Source: Clostridiaceae bacterium (lineage in GTDB: Bacteria; Bacillota; Clostridia; Lachnospirales; Lachnospiraceae). From it: a stretch of DNA of 64,000 nucleotides. Every line of letters starts with the position of its first letter. Position 1 is the stretch's first letter. Below are positions 15,776 to 24,255 of this stretch, one piece after another. The stretch covers positions 1 to 64,000 of the forward strand of contig CAJTGI010000016.1 of the NCBI GenBank assembly GCA_910575435.1, read 5' to 3'. The notes under the pieces were generated by a model that was not told where the DNA came from, made no database searches, and saw only the letters and a program-made list of their open reading frames with translations. The position numbers were made by a program, and so were the translations under genes.

Positions 15776-17593
15776 CTAGTTTTCATCCTTCTTATTTAGC
15801 AACTCTTCCTCCGTATTCTCTTTCTTCTTCTCTGACTTCCCTTTTCCAGTCTTCTCTTCCTCGTCACCCGGTCGATCTTCCTCAGTCTTTTCTTCCTCCT
15901 TTTCCGACCGTTCTTCTTCGACGTTCTTCTCTCCCTCGTCACCCGGTCGATCTTCCTCAGTCTTTTCTTCCTCCTTTTCCGACCGTTCTTCTTCGACGTT
16001 CTTCTCTCCCTCAGCCTCCACTGCTTTTTTCTCCAGCTGCCCTTCTTCGGCCTTCTCTTCTTTCTCTTCCGAAAGTTCTCCCTCAGCCTTCTCCTTCGGT
16101 TCCACAGTCTCCTCTTCCTTCTTCTCCGACTGTCCTTCCTCAGCAGATTCTAAATCTTCTATCTCCTCGTCATCCTCACCAGACCCCCTCAGCGCATAAA
16201 TCACCATGGCGATGACCTTGACGACCGCTCCAAAGTAAAGAGATGCGATTACGGCCAGCGATACATAATAGATTGCCGGATAGAATCTTCGCATCCACAT
16301 GATCGGCATCGCCTGCCACATAATGATTAAAAGAATTGTTGGAAGCACCAAATGAACCATGGCATCTATTCCAATCCCCACCGGGCTCCAGAGATTATCC
16401 CTTCTTCGCTTCCTCCAAAATCCCATGAGGAAAATAGGTACCCAAGCGCCCAGCAGCAATACGATCATTGCCACGTCCACAGACACATGCTTCGCATAGA
16501 AAGCCCGGCCATCCACGCTACTTGGCTTCTGTTCCAGTTCAATGGCTAAAATCCCAGCCTCCAGCTGTTCAATCAACTTCTGTCCCGCAAGAGCATCCGC
16601 CCCATTAAACATTAGGGAAATCCCCAAATCCTTCCCCGGCAGCAAAATCATGGCAGTGGTATAATTTTCCACGCTACCCGTATGGTACAGCATCCGCTCT
16701 CCAGCGACTTCCTTCTCAATCCAGCCCATGGCATAACTAGCTTCTGCTTCCACAATCTCTTTCCTGATACCTTGGTCGTCTCCCACAGATACTCCCGGGG
16801 AAAGCATGGTTTTCACGCTCTTCTTGGAAAGCACTTTCCCGCCTTTCTCAAGATACATCCGCAAATAATTGCCCATGTCCTTCACATCGGACACCAAATA
16901 GCCGGAAGGCACTTGCATCCAGTCTTCCTTTGCATTATAGGCGTTCTTGTAGGCAAAGGGAAAGCCAAAATAATTCCGATAACCAGTAACCATCTCTCCC
17001 TTATGCTCTGAAATATTTTCCAAGGAATAGGTGGACTTCATATCCAGCGGATCCAGAATATTGTCAGAAACATACTCCATATAACTGGTTCCCGACACAG
17101 CCTCGATAATTTTGCCCAACAAATTATAATTGGCATTGGCATACCGAAAAGATCCCTTCTTTCCCTTGGCCTGAATATCAGACATCACCTCATATTCAGT
17201 AATGCCGCTGGTATGTTGAAGCAAGTCCTTAATCGTCACATCAGAAATTGCCTGATACTCCGGCAGATAGTCCCCCACCGGATCTTCCAGGCGAAGTTCC
17301 GAATCTTCCGCCAGCCGCATGATTGCCGCCGCAGTAAATGATTTGCTCAAATCCCCCAAAATATAATCCCTGGTAGTCTTTTCCGCCGCACCATAGGCTG
17401 CGCAATACAATTCCTTTTCAGAACTCACAATAGAAATGCTCATTCCAGTAACATGGGCCGAAGTCATCTGGGACAAAATATATTCTTCCAAACTCTTTTC
17501 ATGTATCACTTCCGCTTTCGCACCCACCGCGCCAAACAGCACTGATGCAGCACACGCAAGGGATAAAACTGCTTTACGCCATTTTATTTCCAT
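15776..17593 (-). CDS. Beta-lactamase-fold (class C/PBP4*-like) membrane protein, nucleophile replaced
   Basis: 605 residues: signal peptide (1-27), serine-hydrolase domain (about 34-350), three membrane helices (about 371-392, 404-428, 438-468), and a 135-residue Glu/Lys tail. The Tyr-x-Asn motif is present (Y151-A-N153), as is a His-Thr-Gly third motif (H304). The SxxK motif, however, reads D81-L-S-K84, so the expected nucleophile serine is Asp; the codon is GAT. Without it, beta-lactamase or peptidase chemistry is unlikely, and a binding or scaffold role is possible. The tail contains a perfect 25-residue tandem duplication. The AAACC-free spacing upstream shows no strong operon link with the PF09818 gene, although only 11 bp separate them. 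Confidence 0.85.
   Translation of the reverse strand: MEIKWRKAVLSLACAASVLFGAVGAKAEVIHEKSLEEYILSQMTSAHVTGMSISIVSSEKELYCAAYGAAEKTTRDYILGDLSKSFTAAAIMRLAEDSELRLEDPVGDYLPEYQAISDVTIKDLLQHTSGITEYEVMSDIQAKGKKGSFRYANANYNLLGKIIEAVSGTSYMEYVSDNILDPLDMKSTYSLENISEHKGEMVTGYRNYFGFPFAYKNAYNAKEDWMQVPSGYLVSDVKDMGNYLRMYLEKGGKVLSKKSVKTMLSPGVSVGDDQGIRKEIVEAEASYAMGWIEKEVAGERMLYHTGSVENYTTAMILLPGKDLGISLMFNGADALAGQKLIEQLEAGILAIELEQKPSSVDGRAFYAKHVSVDVAMIVLLLGAWVPIFLMGFWRKRRRDNLWSPVGIGIDAMVHLVLPTILLIIMWQAMPIMWMRRFYPAIYYVSLAVIASLYFGAVVKVIAMVIYALRGSGEDDEEIEDLESAEEGQSEKKEEETVEPKEKAEGELSEEKEEKAEEGQLEKKAVEAEGEKNVEEERSEKEEEKTEEDRPGDEGEKNVEEERSEKEEEKTEEDRPGDEEEKTGKGKSEKKKENTEEELLNKKDEN
15861..16010. repeat. Perfect 75-bp tandem duplication
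   Basis: 15861-15935 and 15936-16010 are identical base for base and stay in frame, duplicating 25 residues of the acidic tail (units containing EKNVEEERSEKEEEK). Absence of any divergence means recent or gene-converted copies, and copy number is likely variable. Confidence 0.95.
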
Positions 17594-17604
17594 AGATACC
17601 TCCC

Positions 17605-19284
17605 TTACTTACACTTAATGTAACGGTTAATGCAGCCGCTAATTTCCAATTTTCTGGGCATCGCCATATTGGGCACGCTACCCCGGGCGCATAAGCCAGC
17701 CACGCCCTGCTTCTCCAATAACTGCTCCACATCCCGAAGAAGCGCTGACAATTCCATTTCCTTCCCGCCATATTTCTTCTCCAGATATTCCAAGCATTTG
17801 GCAATGGCTAGCATCTGCTCCCCATCAGTAACTTGTTCCAGATAGCGCAAATCCACCTGCCGCTTATTGTAAGAAAATCCATCGGTACTCATGACCTTGA
17901 TCTTCGTCCTATCCTCGGCCCTGGGCAAGCGAACCTTTCTGCCCTGGCCATAGTCAATAGCCACATCGTCCGGCTCGTATGCCAGAGGAAATGCCTTGGC
18001 TTTCTCCCTAGCCGCCTGGGTAATCTCCTTTGGCAGATACTTCTCCATCTGAATCACCGTATCCGCCACATGGAAAAAGGCTCCGCAACTGCCCACCACC
18101 AAGATCGTGGACACATCCTTCTGCTGATAGAGTTCCCCCACTCGCTTGATAAAGGGCACGATAGGCTCCTCCTCCGCCGCAATCACCTGTTCCATCAACT
18201 CGTCGCGAATCATGAAATTGGTGGCGCTGGTATCCTCGTCAATCAGCAGCAGTTTGCTTCCCGTTTCCAATGCCTCCATGGTATTGGTAGCCTGGGAGGT
18301 AGAGCCGCTGGCATCCAGCGTGGAGAAATCGGAAGTATCCTTCCCATTGGGAAGATTGCGGATAAACAGGCTGATATTCTCCCTGCACACGCTCCTTCCG
18401 TCCTCCGCCCGAATCTTCATGCCTGTAGCCTCTGTGGCTATGTATTCTCTTCCATCGCCAGCAATATGAGGGTACACAGATTTCTCCAAGGTCTGGAGCA
18501 GCGTAGACTTTCCGTGATAACCGCCGCCCACGATCAAGGTCACGCCCTTTTTAATGCCCATGCCCTTGCAATCCCCCTTGTGGGGCAGGGAAAGGGTCAC
18601 CTCCATTGAAGCGGGAGATTGGAAGGGAATGGCATTCCGCATGGGTCTCTCAGACACGCCGCTCTCCCTGGGCAGGATGGAATCATTGGCCACGAAAGCC
18701 ACCAGTCCCTGTGCCGCCATCTCCTCCCGGAGAGCCTTCTGGTCGTCTGCCAATTCAATCACTTCCCTGACCTTCTTTTCCGGCAGGCTGGCATAAATCC
18801 CCTGCTTTCCCACCACCGGTGGCAGTAGCTGAAATAAAATCTTCTCCAGCTCCCCTGCCGCAATAGACCGACCCCTAGCAGGGAATCCTACCACGAACCG
18901 AAACAGCACATCGCCACTGTTCTTATCAATATGGCATGCGCTCCGCTCCAATATCTCCTGCCCGGGATGGCTCGCCGCTACCAGCCCGCTCTTTCCAGAG
19001 CCTTTCGCCTGAAAGCTAATCTGATCCAGCCCTCTGGCAAAGCCGCGCAGAAGATAATCCTGCAATGCCACCCTGCGATGGTACTCCCCATAGTATTCCT
19101 TGGGGAAGCCCGCCACATTCCCCTTAATCTCCACACTGAGATTAGAGGGTGATGCAAAAGGATCCCCCTGCACATGCTCGATATGCAAGGTATATTTCTG
19201 AAAATGATATCTTCCCTTCAAGTCCTTATAGGCAGGGTATCCCCTGTGGTCAATATTCCTTAACTGTCTCTGTAACTGGTTCAT
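17605..19284 (-). CDS. ABC-ATPase domain protein (PF09818 family)
   Basis: 559 residues, soluble. Members of this family are ATPases with an ABC-like core but no known transporter partner; the role is unknown. Seen: P-loop GGGYHGKST at about residues 253-261, a signature-like segment DASGSTSQATN near 325, Walker B LLLIDEDTSATNFM near 342-355, and the N-terminal domain HRGYPAYKDLKGRYHF typical of the family. It lies 11 bp upstream of the beta-lactamase-fold gene on the same strand, so they may be co-transcribed. Confidence 0.9.
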   Translation of the reverse strand: MNQLQRQLRNIDHRGYPAYKDLKGRYHFQKYTLHIEHVQGDPFASPSNLSVEIKGNVAGFPKEYYGEYHRRVALQDYLLRGFARGLDQISFQAKGSGKSGLVAASHPGQEILERSACHIDKNSGDVLFRFVVGFPARGRSIAAGELEKILFQLLPPVVGKQGIYASLPEKKVREVIELADDQKALREEMAAQGLVAFVANDSILPRESGVSERPMRNAIPFQSPASMEVTLSLPHKGDCKGMGIKKGVTLIVGGGYHGKSTLLQTLEKSVYPHIAGDGREYIATEATGMKIRAEDGRSVCRENISLFIRNLPNGKDTSDFSTLDASGSTSQATNTMEALETGSKLLLIDEDTSATNFMIRDELMEQVIAAEEEPIVPFIKRVGELYQQKDVSTILVVGSCGAFFHVADTVIQMEKYLPKEITQAAREKAKAFPLAYEPDDVAIDYGQGRKVRLPRAEDRTKIKVMSTDGFSYNKRQVDLRYLEQVTDGEQMLAIAKCLEYLEKKYGGKEMELSALLRDVEQLLEKQGVAGLCARGSVPNMAMPRKLEISGCINRYIKCK

Positions 19285-19386
19285 GATGTCCTCCCATTCT
19301 TTGCACTAGTACAACGCCATCCCATATTCCATTGCCAATCCCAGCAACCAGATTACGCATCATACCATCTAAAACTTATCGCCACC

Positions 19387-19731
19387 CTAGAAATTCGAGC
19401 CATTCCAGCCCCAATGCTCCACCTCCTCGTACTTCACATACGTGCGGTTGGATGGAATCCCCAATTCCTCTGTCATAATCTGGCAGATCGCCCCCGTCAG
19501 ATTATTAAACACGTCCCCGGTGGCTCCCCCATAAATCTTGACCTCCACAAAAGCGGCAGGGCCATCCTGATTGCCCTGAAAATACAAATCGCAGCCATCC
19601 TCAAAGCCCACCATCAGCCAGTTTTCTGACTTGCCCGGCACCAGGGAAATCACCTCTCCCAGTCTCTTCTTGACCTGCTCCTTCTTCTCCTGGCTCATGT
19701 TCACGCTAACTTTAGAATTAATAAACGGCAT
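19387..19731 (-). CDS. MIF-like tautomerase superfamily protein
   Basis: 114 residues starting MPFINSKVSVNMS. After Met removal Pro1 is the catalytic base of the tautomerase fold, as in phenylpyruvate tautomerase/MIF. LMVGFEDGCDLYF, AAFVEVKIYGGA and VFNNLTGAICQIMTEELGIP match the family layout. The likely activity is keto-enol tautomerisation; the physiological substrate is unknown. AGGAGG precedes the start. It lies close to the DUF1858 gene upstream on the same strand. Confidence 0.88.
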   Translation of the reverse strand: MPFINSKVSVNMSQEKKEQVKKRLGEVISLVPGKSENWLMVGFEDGCDLYFQGNQDGPAAFVEVKIYGGATGDVFNNLTGAICQIMTEELGIPSNRTYVKYEEVEHWGWNGSNF

Positions 19732-19769
19732 AACTTCTTACCTCCTAATTTATATAATAATCATTACTG

Positions 19770-19970
19770 CTACTCTCCATTAATGCAATGATCCAACTTT
19801 CCAATCATTTCCTCCAAATCGCATTGATGCGTGGCGCAGGCCTGCTCCAACGTCTCCCTGGGAGACAGATGGCAGGAAACGCAGTGCATCCCCATCTCCT
19901 CAAAGCATCTTGCCGCCGAGGGGTAATATTGCAGAATCGCCCCTACCAGTGAATATTTCGTTATTACCAT
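19770..19970 (-). CDS. DUF1858 domain protein (hybrid-cluster-protein-associated redox disulfide)
   Basis: 66 residues: IVTKYSLVGAILQYYPSAA-type start with HCVSCHLSPRETLEQAC in the middle. The C-x-x-C pair (CVSC) with the preceding Met-His is the mark of the DUF1858 redox-disulfide family, often found with hybrid cluster proteins, and suggests thiol redox or metal binding. It lies upstream of the MIF-like gene by 38 bp, so the two are probably one transcript. Confidence 0.85.
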   Translation of the reverse strand: MVITKYSLVGAILQYYPSAARCFEEMGMHCVSCHLSPRETLEQACATHQCDLEEMIGKLDHCINGE

Positions 19971-20113
19971 GTTTCACCTCATTTCTGCAAGGAAACTGCG
20001 TTCACCTTTGCTTTTTTAATGGCTCAGTTCTGCCGAGACTATGCATATTTCCCCTTTCTGTAGTATAATAGTCTTGCAATCCTGAATGACAAATAGCGAA
20101 AGGAAGATAAAAC

Positions 20114-20506
20114 ATGCACAAGTTACATTCTCCGTGGAAACAGCTGCTGGAAGATATCCGGCGATTCTGGCTGGCCGCCGCGCTGGCACTTCTCTATCTC
20201 ATGATAAGCAATTACCTCTTCCACACGCCCTGTCCCATCGCCATCCTTCTGCACTTTCCCTGCCCGGCATGCGGCATGACCAGGGCATGCATGGCGTTAT
20301 TCCAATGCCAGTTCGCCCAGGCATTCCAGTACCATGCCATGATTTACCTATGGCTTCCTCTCGTCATATATTTAGGCATATTTCGCTATTTTCTCCAAAA
20401 GGAGCCGCCCATATTCCTGCCCATATGCATCGGAATCGGACTGATCTCAATTCTCTACTATGCATGCCGGCTCCTGTCCGGCAGCGTCTTCCATCTAATC
20501 GCTTAG
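20114..20506 (+). CDS. DUF2752 membrane protein
   Basis: 130 residues with about three membrane helices and the DUF2752 signature CPACGMTRACMALFQ (residues about 56-70) after CPIAILLHF. Function of the family is unknown; the conserved cysteines near the membrane suggest a redox or metal role. AGGA precedes the ATG and a strong hairpin follows the stop. Confidence 0.85.
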   Translation: MHKLHSPWKQLLEDIRRFWLAAALALLYLMISNYLFHTPCPIAILLHFPCPACGMTRACMALFQCQFAQAFQYHAMIYLWLPLVIYLGIFRYFLQKEPPIFLPICIGIGLISILYYACRLLSGSVFHLIA

Positions 20507-20530
20507 GAACTGTTTGTCACTATCCAAAAA

Positions 20531-20566
20531 CAAGCATAACACGGTATTCCGTGCTATGCTTGCCTA
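20531..20566 (+). terminator. Hairpin after the DUF2752 gene
   Basis: CAAGCATAACACGG (20531-20544) pairs with CCGTGCTATGCTTG (20549-20562), with one mismatch, around TATT. There is no clear T tract on the plus strand, so terminator strength is uncertain. On the minus strand it lies just beyond the tRNA-Gly gene. Confidence 0.55.
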
Positions 20567-20580
20567 GACTCTTATCACAA

Positions 20581-20651
20581 AGCAGCTGACGGGAGTCGAA
20601 CCCGCCTCCTCAGCTTGGGAAGCTGATATACTACCGATGTACTACAGCTGC
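20581..20651 (-). tRNA. tRNA-Gly (anticodon CCC)
   Basis: Acceptor GCAGCTG/CAGCTGC, discriminator T; anticodon stem TCAGC/GCTGA with loop TTCCCAA giving CCC; T arm CGGG-TTCGACT-CCCG. CCA is not encoded. Confidence 0.92.
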
Positions 20652-20676
20652 ATAATACAAAATCTTCCCGCTTCAA

Positions 20677-20749
20677 AGCTGCTAACGGGATTTGAACCCG
20701 TGACCTCCGCCTTACCAAGGCGACGCTCTACCACCTGAGCCATAGCAGC
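20677..20749 (-). tRNA. tRNA-Thr (anticodon GGT)
   Basis: Acceptor GCTGCTA/TAGCAGC, discriminator T; anticodon stem TCGCC/GGCGG with loop TTGGTAA giving GGT; T arm ACGGG-TTCAAAT-CCCGT. It lies 25 bp upstream of tRNA-Gly on the same strand, so they are probably one transcript. Confidence 0.94.
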
Positions 20750-20876
20750 ACTCAACAGTCAATATTATATCCTAACCCGCTAAAAAAAGCAAGCCCTTTT
20801 TATTGACCGAAACAGATTTGCATCTGCCAACAAAAGGTATGTTACCATATTTGCCCACTGTTGGCAAGTAAATATT

Positions 20877-21518
20877 TTAAAAATTCCCCTCGCCACATAC
20901 AATAGCCCCAGCATTAACTTCCAGCACCTCATCACATATTTTTTCCAATTCCTCCCTATAGTGGTGCGCAATAATAATGGTCTTCCCCTTGCCCTTCTCT
21001 TCCAGCAGAAGATCCGCCAGCATCCTTCTCCCTTCATCATCCAAGGCGTTAAAGGGTTCATCCAGCAAAATGCAATCAGGATTTTCAAACATAGCCTGAG
21101 CGATATTCAAACGCTGTTTCATTCCAAGAGAATATTTTTTTACTTTCAGTCCATCAAATTGCTGAAGCCCCACCCGCTCCAATATATATGCAATATCCTC
21201 AACCGTGGCCACTTTTTTTATTTTGCCAATAATCTCCAGGTTTGTCTTGGCATCATACTGCCCTAGCATCTCCATATTTTCAATAATCAAACCAATGCTC
21301 TCCGGAAAATCAATATCCTTTCCAAGCATTTTCCCATCAACCCATATCTCGCCCCCATCTGGAAGAAGCAATCCAGAAATAGCGCGCAATATCATGGTTT
21401 TGCCGGAACCGTTAATCCCATATAGCCCATAAATCCTCCCCTCGTGAAAGACAAAGTTGATATCATCTAAAATCATCTTATTCTTAATCTTTTTCACCAC
21501 ATGCTCTAATTTAATCAC
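20877..21518 (-). CDS. ABC exporter ATP-binding protein
   Basis: 213 residues, a single nucleotide-binding domain of the BcrA/lantibiotic-immunity type. Walker A GINGSGKTM (about 34-42), signature YSLGMKQRLNIAQAM (the SLGMKQR variant usual for drug and peptide exporters), Walker B CILLDEPFNALD, switch His in IIIAHH. Last gene of a run of three permeases and one secreted protein; it overlaps the preceding permease by 8 bp. The role is probably export of, or protection against, a membrane-active peptide; that is inference from family and context. Confidence 0.93.
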   Translation of the reverse strand: MIKLEHVVKKIKNKMILDDINFVFHEGRIYGLYGINGSGKTMILRAISGLLLPDGGEIWVDGKMLGKDIDFPESIGLIIENMEMLGQYDAKTNLEIIGKIKKVATVEDIAYILERVGLQQFDGLKVKKYSLGMKQRLNIAQAMFENPDCILLDEPFNALDDEGRRMLADLLLEEKGKGKTIIIAHHYREELEKICDEVLEVNAGAIVCGEGNF

Positions 21519-22239
21519 GATTTTTCCCTCCCAGCAGACTCATTTTCTTCCATCGAAAACGCATTCCGCCAATCATGCCACATATAATCAAGACCATGCA
21601 AAAATACATTTCCATTCCCTGCACGTCCATGCGGGCATGCATTGCAATATTTACTAGCCTGAATATGCCACTTCGCAGACTGCTATGAAAATTATATACA
21701 AAAACAGAGATGATAATAAAAACATTTACCATCGCATTGCAGCAATAGGTACTCTCCAAATACATATCCAATAAGTTTTGAAGCAAGATGATGATTAACA
21801 TGACAACAAAATAGTTCATAAGGCAAACAATCATCTCATCTAACTTCCAGTCATACAGAAATCCGCCTCTTGCACCAAGCAACCTCAGACTGGCAAAGTC
21901 TGCGCCAATGCCAATCAACAACTGCATTCCCACCAGAATAGTCAGTTCCCTGATTAGGGAACACAGCCTATTCCAAAAGAATGTACTTCTTTTCCTATAT
22001 CTTATGAGGATTGCCATTTCATAACCATCCACATACGAGAAATAACCAGAAAAATAGTAAACCACAAAAAATATTGGAAGAAACCAATACCCAAACATCA
22101 TTGTATGATAGGTCACTTGGCGAGTCAGGGGAACACCATAGAAAAAGCACAATTTTGGAATTTCCTCTTTCATCGTCCAAAAAAGAATTTGCTGAATGAG
22201 CGACGCATACAGAGCCAGCCGAAACAACCTATTTCTCAT
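21511..22239 (-). CDS. ABC exporter permease subunit 3
   Basis: 242 residues, about six membrane helices (FWFLPIFFVVYYFSGYF, LTILVGMQLLIGIGADF, YFVVMLIIILLQNLLDM, VFIIISVFVYNFH and a C-terminal helix CMVLIICGMIGGMRF). Not close to a named family by eye. It overlaps both neighbours (8 and 11 bp), so it is translated as part of the exporter operon. Three separate permeases for one ATPase is unusual, since most such exporters use one or two. Confidence 0.8.
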   Translation of the reverse strand: MRNRLFRLALYASLIQQILFWTMKEEIPKLCFFYGVPLTRQVTYHTMMFGYWFLPIFFVVYYFSGYFSYVDGYEMAILIRYRKRSTFFWNRLCSLIRELTILVGMQLLIGIGADFASLRLLGARGGFLYDWKLDEMIVCLMNYFVVMLIIILLQNLLDMYLESTYCCNAMVNVFIIISVFVYNFHSSLRSGIFRLVNIAMHARMDVQGMEMYFCMVLIICGMIGGMRFRWKKMSLLGGKNRD

Positions 22240-22945
22240 AAAGATCCGTCTCCTTCAACCCCATTACCGTCAAGCGAGCCAACACGCAAAACAGAATCAT
22301 ATTTTTCACTGCAAAAAATATAAATTCATATGATTGATAGTTTTTCCCTATAATCAAATCCCTGACGCACATCTCTCGCAATAGGACATAATTCAAAAAA
22401 ATCCTATTGCCGAAATAAAATATAAGGGTGCCGATGAGCATGATAAAAAGGCTTGCTTCTTTTTTCATATAGAGCATGGCATACCCAAAGCAAAGGCCAA
22501 GAATCGCAAATACCATAGCAACATTGAATGCCTGAAGCATTTCGGCAAAAAAATATCCGCCACTGAGAAATGATGTTCCTCCAAAAATAACAACATTGCT
22601 CAGAATTTGAACAAAAAAATGCGGTAGTAAAATGATTCCCACCGCTCTGCCCAGCACCTTAATCCTATCCACGGCAATCACTTGCCTGCTCTTGAATCTA
22701 ACCGTTCTATAGTCCCTCTCTTCCTTCATCAAAAACATCAGAAAAAGAAAAAAGATCGGCATATAAATCCAAAAGTAGCTTTGGAGCGAACTATAGCCAT
22801 AAATGCTTCCATTCACCTCTCGGAATAGTTCATAATCTATATTCTCAGACAGGAAAGAGCGATTTGTCACCCAGCAGTAAAATAGCGATAAGAAAAAAGA
22901 AATGGCAATGTAGTAGCAATTATTCACAAATACGCATTTTCTCAT
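22229..22945 (-). CDS. ABC exporter permease subunit 2
   Basis: 238 residues with about six predicted membrane helices (FLSLFYCWVTN, FWIYMPIFFLFLMFLM, GIILLPHFFVQIL, VAMVFAILGLCFGYAML, FIMLIGTLIFYFGN, FFAVKNMILFCVLARL). It overlaps the neighbouring permease genes by 26 and 11 bp. The charged loop after helix 2 (MKEERDYRTVRFKSRQ) is typical of the ABC-2 coupling region. The permeases are similar in size and topology but not obviously copies of each other. Confidence 0.8.
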   Translation of the reverse strand: MRKCVFVNNCYYIAISFFLSLFYCWVTNRSFLSENIDYELFREVNGSIYGYSSLQSYFWIYMPIFFLFLMFLMKEERDYRTVRFKSRQVIAVDRIKVLGRAVGIILLPHFFVQILSNVVIFGGTSFLSGGYFFAEMLQAFNVAMVFAILGLCFGYAMLYMKKEASLFIMLIGTLIFYFGNRIFLNYVLLREMCVRDLIIGKNYQSYEFIFFAVKNMILFCVLARLTVMGLKETDLYEK

Positions 22946-23687
22946 ATAGCAACGCTCCTATCAGGCTCAGACAGCAAACCAGCAAAAACTTAGCAACGCT
23001 GCGAAGCAAGAAATTCAATGGATATTCAATATATGGCTGCAATGCCAGCATAATGGAATCGTCCATCACGATAAATATTAGCCAGACCAAAAAAACAATG
23101 GCATAAGAATATTTTTTATTCCGAAACGTAGTTGACACAATCGCCCCCAGCATGCTCAAAAATCCACTAATCAGAGATGCAATCAGCATAAAGGCAAAAT
23201 AACATAACAGAGGAAACTCCATATATACCCTTTCCAGCGTCGTGCCTTCCATATATTCAGCCAGATACTTGTCACTGCATCTGGAGCCGAAGGCCAAATA
23301 AATCAACAATACGTTGCAGAGCAGGGAAAAAAACATAATATTCCCGCCAATGGCAAAGGAACTCTTCCACTTTTCCCGCAAATAATTCTTTTTTCCCACT
23401 CGTCCCATCAGTGCATACTTATATCCGGTCTTTTCATCTTCACAGCTGTCATCTCCCACAACAATCAGCAGATACAAAGGAAGCAGCCACAAGTAAATCA
23501 CCTGAAACAAATGCCCCCTTCCCGCTCCCGACAAAAAGAACAGGGAGTAAATTGGCCTTGTCAGATCAAGCCCACTTAATTGCTGCATGAGTTGAAACAC
23601 CTCCAAGGAAGGAAGCAATAACAACAGGAGCAAAATAAAAACCTTTATGCGATTTTTCCTTATTCTTTGCAAGTGACTTTTATACAT
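22920..23687 (-). CDS. ABC exporter permease subunit 1
   Basis: 255 residues, about six membrane helices (IKVFILLLLLLLPSLEVF, VIYLWLLPLYLLIVV, IGGNIMFFSLLCNVLLIYLAF, CYFAFMLIASLISGFLSML, AIVFLVWLIFIVMDD, VAKFLLVCCLSLIGALLY). The coupling-type loop EDEKTGYKYALMGRVGKKNYL follows helix 2. Its 3' end overlaps the next permease gene by 26 bp. It begins 23 bp after the stop of the secreted DUF2712-like gene, so the export machinery follows the candidate substrate directly. Confidence 0.82.
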   Translation of the reverse strand: MYKSHLQRIRKNRIKVFILLLLLLLPSLEVFQLMQQLSGLDLTRPIYSLFFLSGAGRGHLFQVIYLWLLPLYLLIVVGDDSCEDEKTGYKYALMGRVGKKNYLREKWKSSFAIGGNIMFFSLLCNVLLIYLAFGSRCSDKYLAEYMEGTTLERVYMEFPLLCYFAFMLIASLISGFLSMLGAIVSTTFRNKKYSYAIVFLVWLIFIVMDDSIMLALQPYIEYPLNFLLRSVAKFLLVCCLSLIGALLYEKMRICE

Positions 23688-23710
23688 GGCTGACCGTCCT
23701 CTTTTCTAAC

Positions 23711-24172
23711 TTACTTTAATATTACTGCTGTCTCTTCATCCCAAAAACCAGAAGCCGTATACGTTTTCGCATTGTAATTATTGTTTTCTGCTCCAAGACA
23801 CACAGTACATTGTGTCCCCTTTTTTGTAGATGGATAAAACTTGCGCCCACTTCCTTCCAAAATATCATGATCATCAGAAGCCTGTTCGCCTATTCCCCAA
23901 AAATTGCTTCTATCTAACCAGAATCTTGTCTTGCATTTCTTGCCATGCGCATCTTCATTAGATTTCCTAAAGTCAACCATCCAAGCGCATTTAGGATTCT
24001 TTGTGGAACGCTCTCTTTCATCAGAATATCGATTGGCCTGATAACTTCTTATCTTGAATTTAAATTCAATATTATTAGTTACCGCCGCATTCACTTGAGC
24101 AACTCCTGACACGATTATCACAACTGCGAACAAAAACCATAAAAAATTCTTCGGTCTCCTCATTTTTCTCAC
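23711..24172 (-). CDS. Secreted DUF2712-like protein, candidate exporter substrate
   Basis: 153 residues: a basic start, a hydrophobic signal segment (FLWFLFAVVIIVSGVAQVNA) with a likely cleavage after VNA or AAA, and a mature region of about 125 residues with WMVDFRKSNED, KTRFWLDRSNFWG and a C-terminal AENNNYNAKTYTASGFWDEET. The tail closely resembles the DUF2712 pattern (AENNN...SGxWDEET) that accompanies ABC exporters in bacilli; this is recognition by eye. Four cysteines are present. A good ribosome binding site (GGGAGGTG) and a sigma-A promoter lie upstream. Possible roles are peptide bacteriocin, signal or immunity factor. Confidence 0.65.
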   Translation of the reverse strand: MRKMRRPKNFLWFLFAVVIIVSGVAQVNAAVTNNIEFKFKIRSYQANRYSDERERSTKNPKCAWMVDFRKSNEDAHGKKCKTRFWLDRSNFWGIGEQASDDHDILEGSGRKFYPSTKKGTQCTVCLGAENNNYNAKTYTASGFWDEETAVILK

Positions 24173-24180
24173 CTCCCTTC

Positions 24181-24255
24181 TGAAAACAATTATAAGATTT
24201 ACGTCTTGTCTTTTTCAACAGAAAATGCCTAAAAGAACCTTTTTATTGTTCAAGA
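24181..24255 (-). promoter_or_regulatory. Promoter region A, near-duplicate of region B
   Basis: On the minus strand: TTGAAA (complement of 24213-24218), 18-bp spacer, TATAAT (24189-24194), driving the DUF2712-like gene. An upstream element AACAATAAAAAGGTTCTTTT then GGCATTTTCTG extends into the last codons of the preceding gene. The whole 75 bp aligns with 28061-28135 with few gaps, far more than promoter hexamers alone would give. It is probably the binding site of one regulator, with the adjacent LytTR protein the best candidate. Confidence 0.7.

Noticed and set aside
20780-21088. 102-codon ORF at the end of the ABC operon
   Set aside because: It overlaps the ATPase gene in another frame, with no start signal.
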